From: Palsa-504 sp963769715
GTDB lineage: Bacteria > Actinomycetota > Actinomycetes > Streptosporangiales > Streptosporangiaceae
NCBI GenBank assembly: GCA_963769715.1
Contig: CAVYNE010000006.1
Location: 310,001-374,000, forward strand
Length of the DNA stretch: 64,000 nucleotides
Direction: 5' to 3'
Shown: in pieces, positions 62,792-64,000 of the stretch
Position numbering within the stretch: position 1 is the first letter of the stretch
Layout: each line of letters starts with the position of its first letter
Program-made: the position numbers and the translations under genes
The notes under the pieces: model-generated
What the model saw: the letters and a program-made list of their open reading frames with translations, nothing else
The model's database searches: none
Told to the model about the DNA's origin: nothing

Positions 62792-63205
62792 CTACGCCGG
62801 GCTTTCCGCGACCTGGGGGCCGAACGCGGCCCGTACCCAGGCGACGATCTCGGTCGTGGACGCTCCCGGCGTGAAGATCCTGGCCACGCCCATCCGGGAC
62901 AGTTCCTCGATGTCCGCCTCGGGGATGATGCCGCCGCCGAACACCACGATGTCCGAGGCCTCGCGCTCCTTAAGGAGCGCGATCACCCGGCTGAACAGCG
63001 TCATGTGCGCGCCGGAGAGGATGGAGAGCCCGACCGCGTTGACGTCCTCCTGGATGGCGGCGGCCACGATCTGCTCCGGGGTCTGGTGCAGCCCGGTGTA
63101 GATGACCTCCACGCCGGCGTCGCGCAGCGCGCGGGCCACGACCTTTGCCCCACGGTCATGGCCGTCAAGCCCGACCTTCGCCACGATCACCCGGATCTTG
63201 CCCAT
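62792..63205 (-). CDS. Cobalamin B12-binding domain protein (methylmalonyl-CoA mutase C-terminal domain)
   Basis: 137 residues. B12-binding motif DGHDRG at residues 14-19 with His16 as lower axial ligand, then VIYTGLHQTPEQI, GLSILSGAHMTLF and VFGGGIIPEADIEEL. This is a stand-alone C-terminal domain of the mutase family (as in split methylmalonyl- or ethylmalonyl/isobutyryl-CoA mutases); the large catalytic subunit is not in the window. Stand-alone copies are common in actinomycetes in the sucCD neighbourhood, supporting the view that this is resumed core genome. Confidence 0.93.
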   Translation of the reverse strand: MGKIRVIVAKVGLDGHDRGAKVVARALRDAGVEVIYTGLHQTPEQIVAAAIQEDVNAVGLSILSGAHMTLFSRVIALLKEREASDIVVFGGGIIPEADIEELSRMGVARIFTPGASTTEIVAWVRAAFGPQVAESPA

Positions 63206-63292
63206 GACCGCAAGCGTAGCCGCACCATTCAGGGTCGCATCACACCGGCTGGCTGACGCACGGGCGGTCGTGACCTGCTGGTGCTCTATAGC

Positions 63293-64000
63293 TCAGTCGA
63301 CGCAGGGAATACCGTTCTTCGCGTTGACGGTGCCGCCCTGCGCGCCCGTGGTGGGGATGGGAACCGCCGAGCTCGAGGCCGTCGGCGTGACGGTGGCGCC
63401 GGGCACTGTGGCGCTCGCGCCGAGCATGACCTGGACGTGCCCCGCCGCCACCGTGGAACTCGCAGTCGCGGTGACGCCGAACAGCGAAGCGATCCTGCTG
63501 GCGCTGGCCGCCGAGCCGGCACCGTAGAGCACCTCGGTCGTGGTCAGCGCGCTGGTGTTCCCGATCTGCCCGGCCTTGTAGCCGTCCTTGACCAGGGCGG
63601 TGGAGACCAGCCCGGCTAGCCCCGGGGTGGTGCCCCCGTTGTACACATCCACCGTGGTCTTGGCCGCGTCGGCCTTGGCAGCCGTGGTGCTGGCGGACCG
63701 GGGGGCGGGCGAACTCGAGGTGCGTGGCGCCGGGTAGAACGTCTCCTGCACCAGCTGCTGGATCAGGGCCGGGTTGACCTGGTTCGCGTCCTGCCCGTCG
63801 ATAGTCTCGTAGCCCACGATGGGGAGCGTGTGGAAGGTCAGGTTGCCGCTGGTCAGGCTGCGCATCTGGCTGGCGAAGTCGAGCAGGTTCCAGCCGGAGT
63901 CGGTGATTACGTACTGCTTGGCCACCGACAGCAGCGAGTTGATCTTGGTGAGGTCGCTGAGCACGCCCTCGGTGCGCAGCTGCTGCATGACCGAGTCGAG
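63293..64000 (-). CDS. LCP (LytR-CpsA-Psr) family protein, C-terminal part (partial)
   Basis: The frame runs off the right edge of the window; its N-terminal membrane anchor and most of the LCP domain lie beyond. The visible part is the end of the LCP domain (LLSVAKQYVITDSGWNLLDF, LTFHTLPIVGYETIDG, NPALIQQLVQETF), a Ser/Ala/Pro linker, and a LytR_C domain (VDVYNGGTTPGLAGLVSTAL, IGNTSALTTTEVLYGAG, ASRIASLFG). LCP proteins attach glycopolymers to peptidoglycan outside the membrane. It is probably transcribed independently of the B12-domain gene. Confidence 0.9.
   Translation of the reverse strand, partial: LDSVMQQLRTEGVLSDLTKINSLLSVAKQYVITDSGWNLLDFASQMRSLTSGNLTFHTLPIVGYETIDGQDANQVNPALIQQLVQETFYPAPRTSSSPAPRSASTTAAKADAAKTTVDVYNGGTTPGLAGLVSTALVKDGYKAGQIGNTSALTTTEVLYGAGSAASASRIASLFGVTATASSTVAAGHVQVMLGASATVPGATVTPTASSSAVPIPTTGAQGGTVNAKNGIPCVD

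Overview
The window is chromosomal DNA of a high-GC actinomycete. The core genes are dense, GTG and TTG starts are common, and there are actinobacterial families such as DUF6350, DUF397, XRE-DUF5753 and large ATP-binding LuxR regulators. A Streptosporangiales-like soil actinomycete is plausible, but the sequence alone does not fix the genus.

Left core block (about 0.2-13.7 kb): tRNA thiolation (mnmA plus a cysteine desulfurase), electron-transfer flavoprotein (etfB-etfA), UDP-glucose dehydrogenase, one-carbon and purine genes (folD, purH, purN), two membrane proteins and succinyl-CoA synthetase (sucC-sucD). These genes look intact. Several carry short tandem expansions (folD, purH, the end of the desulfurase), and three copies of a G-rich modular repeat sit between or inside them.

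Accessory block (about 13.7-62.7 kb). A frameshifted tyrosine integrase with an excisionase-like remnant lies directly upstream of sucC. It is followed by an AT-richer stretch (XRE-DUF5753 regulator, membrane protein), a second integrase and about 3 kb of sparse or decayed DNA. Next, on the minus strand, is a two-gene Tc (insecticidal toxin complex-like) operon of about 18 kb: a giant TcA-like subunit, interrupted by one apparent frameshift, then a fused TcB-TcC cocoon protein with a variable C-terminal cargo. Beyond it lie a transposase fragment, a GH43-GH42 glycosidase operon, and a region of duplicated and eroded genes around a MalT/LuxR regulator. That region has two short-chain dehydrogenases, a frameshifted metallo-beta-lactamase-fold enzyme, a truncated MFS transporter and a frameshifted UvrA-like double ABC ATPase. 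A 17-bp palindrome recurs in its gaps, and one 40-bp perfect palindrome is present. Two more giant LuxR regulators close the block.

Right core block (62.8-64 kb): a stand-alone B12-binding methylmalonyl-CoA mutase-type domain and the C-terminal part of an LCP (LytR-CpsA-Psr) cell-wall protein that runs off the window.

The most interesting content is the Tc-type toxin operon in an actinomycete, with its Cys/His-rich insertions and unassigned cargo, and the regulator module present in two copies that have each lost the opposite half. All four frameshifts lie in the accessory block, which suggests gene decay; local sequencing error cannot be excluded without reads.
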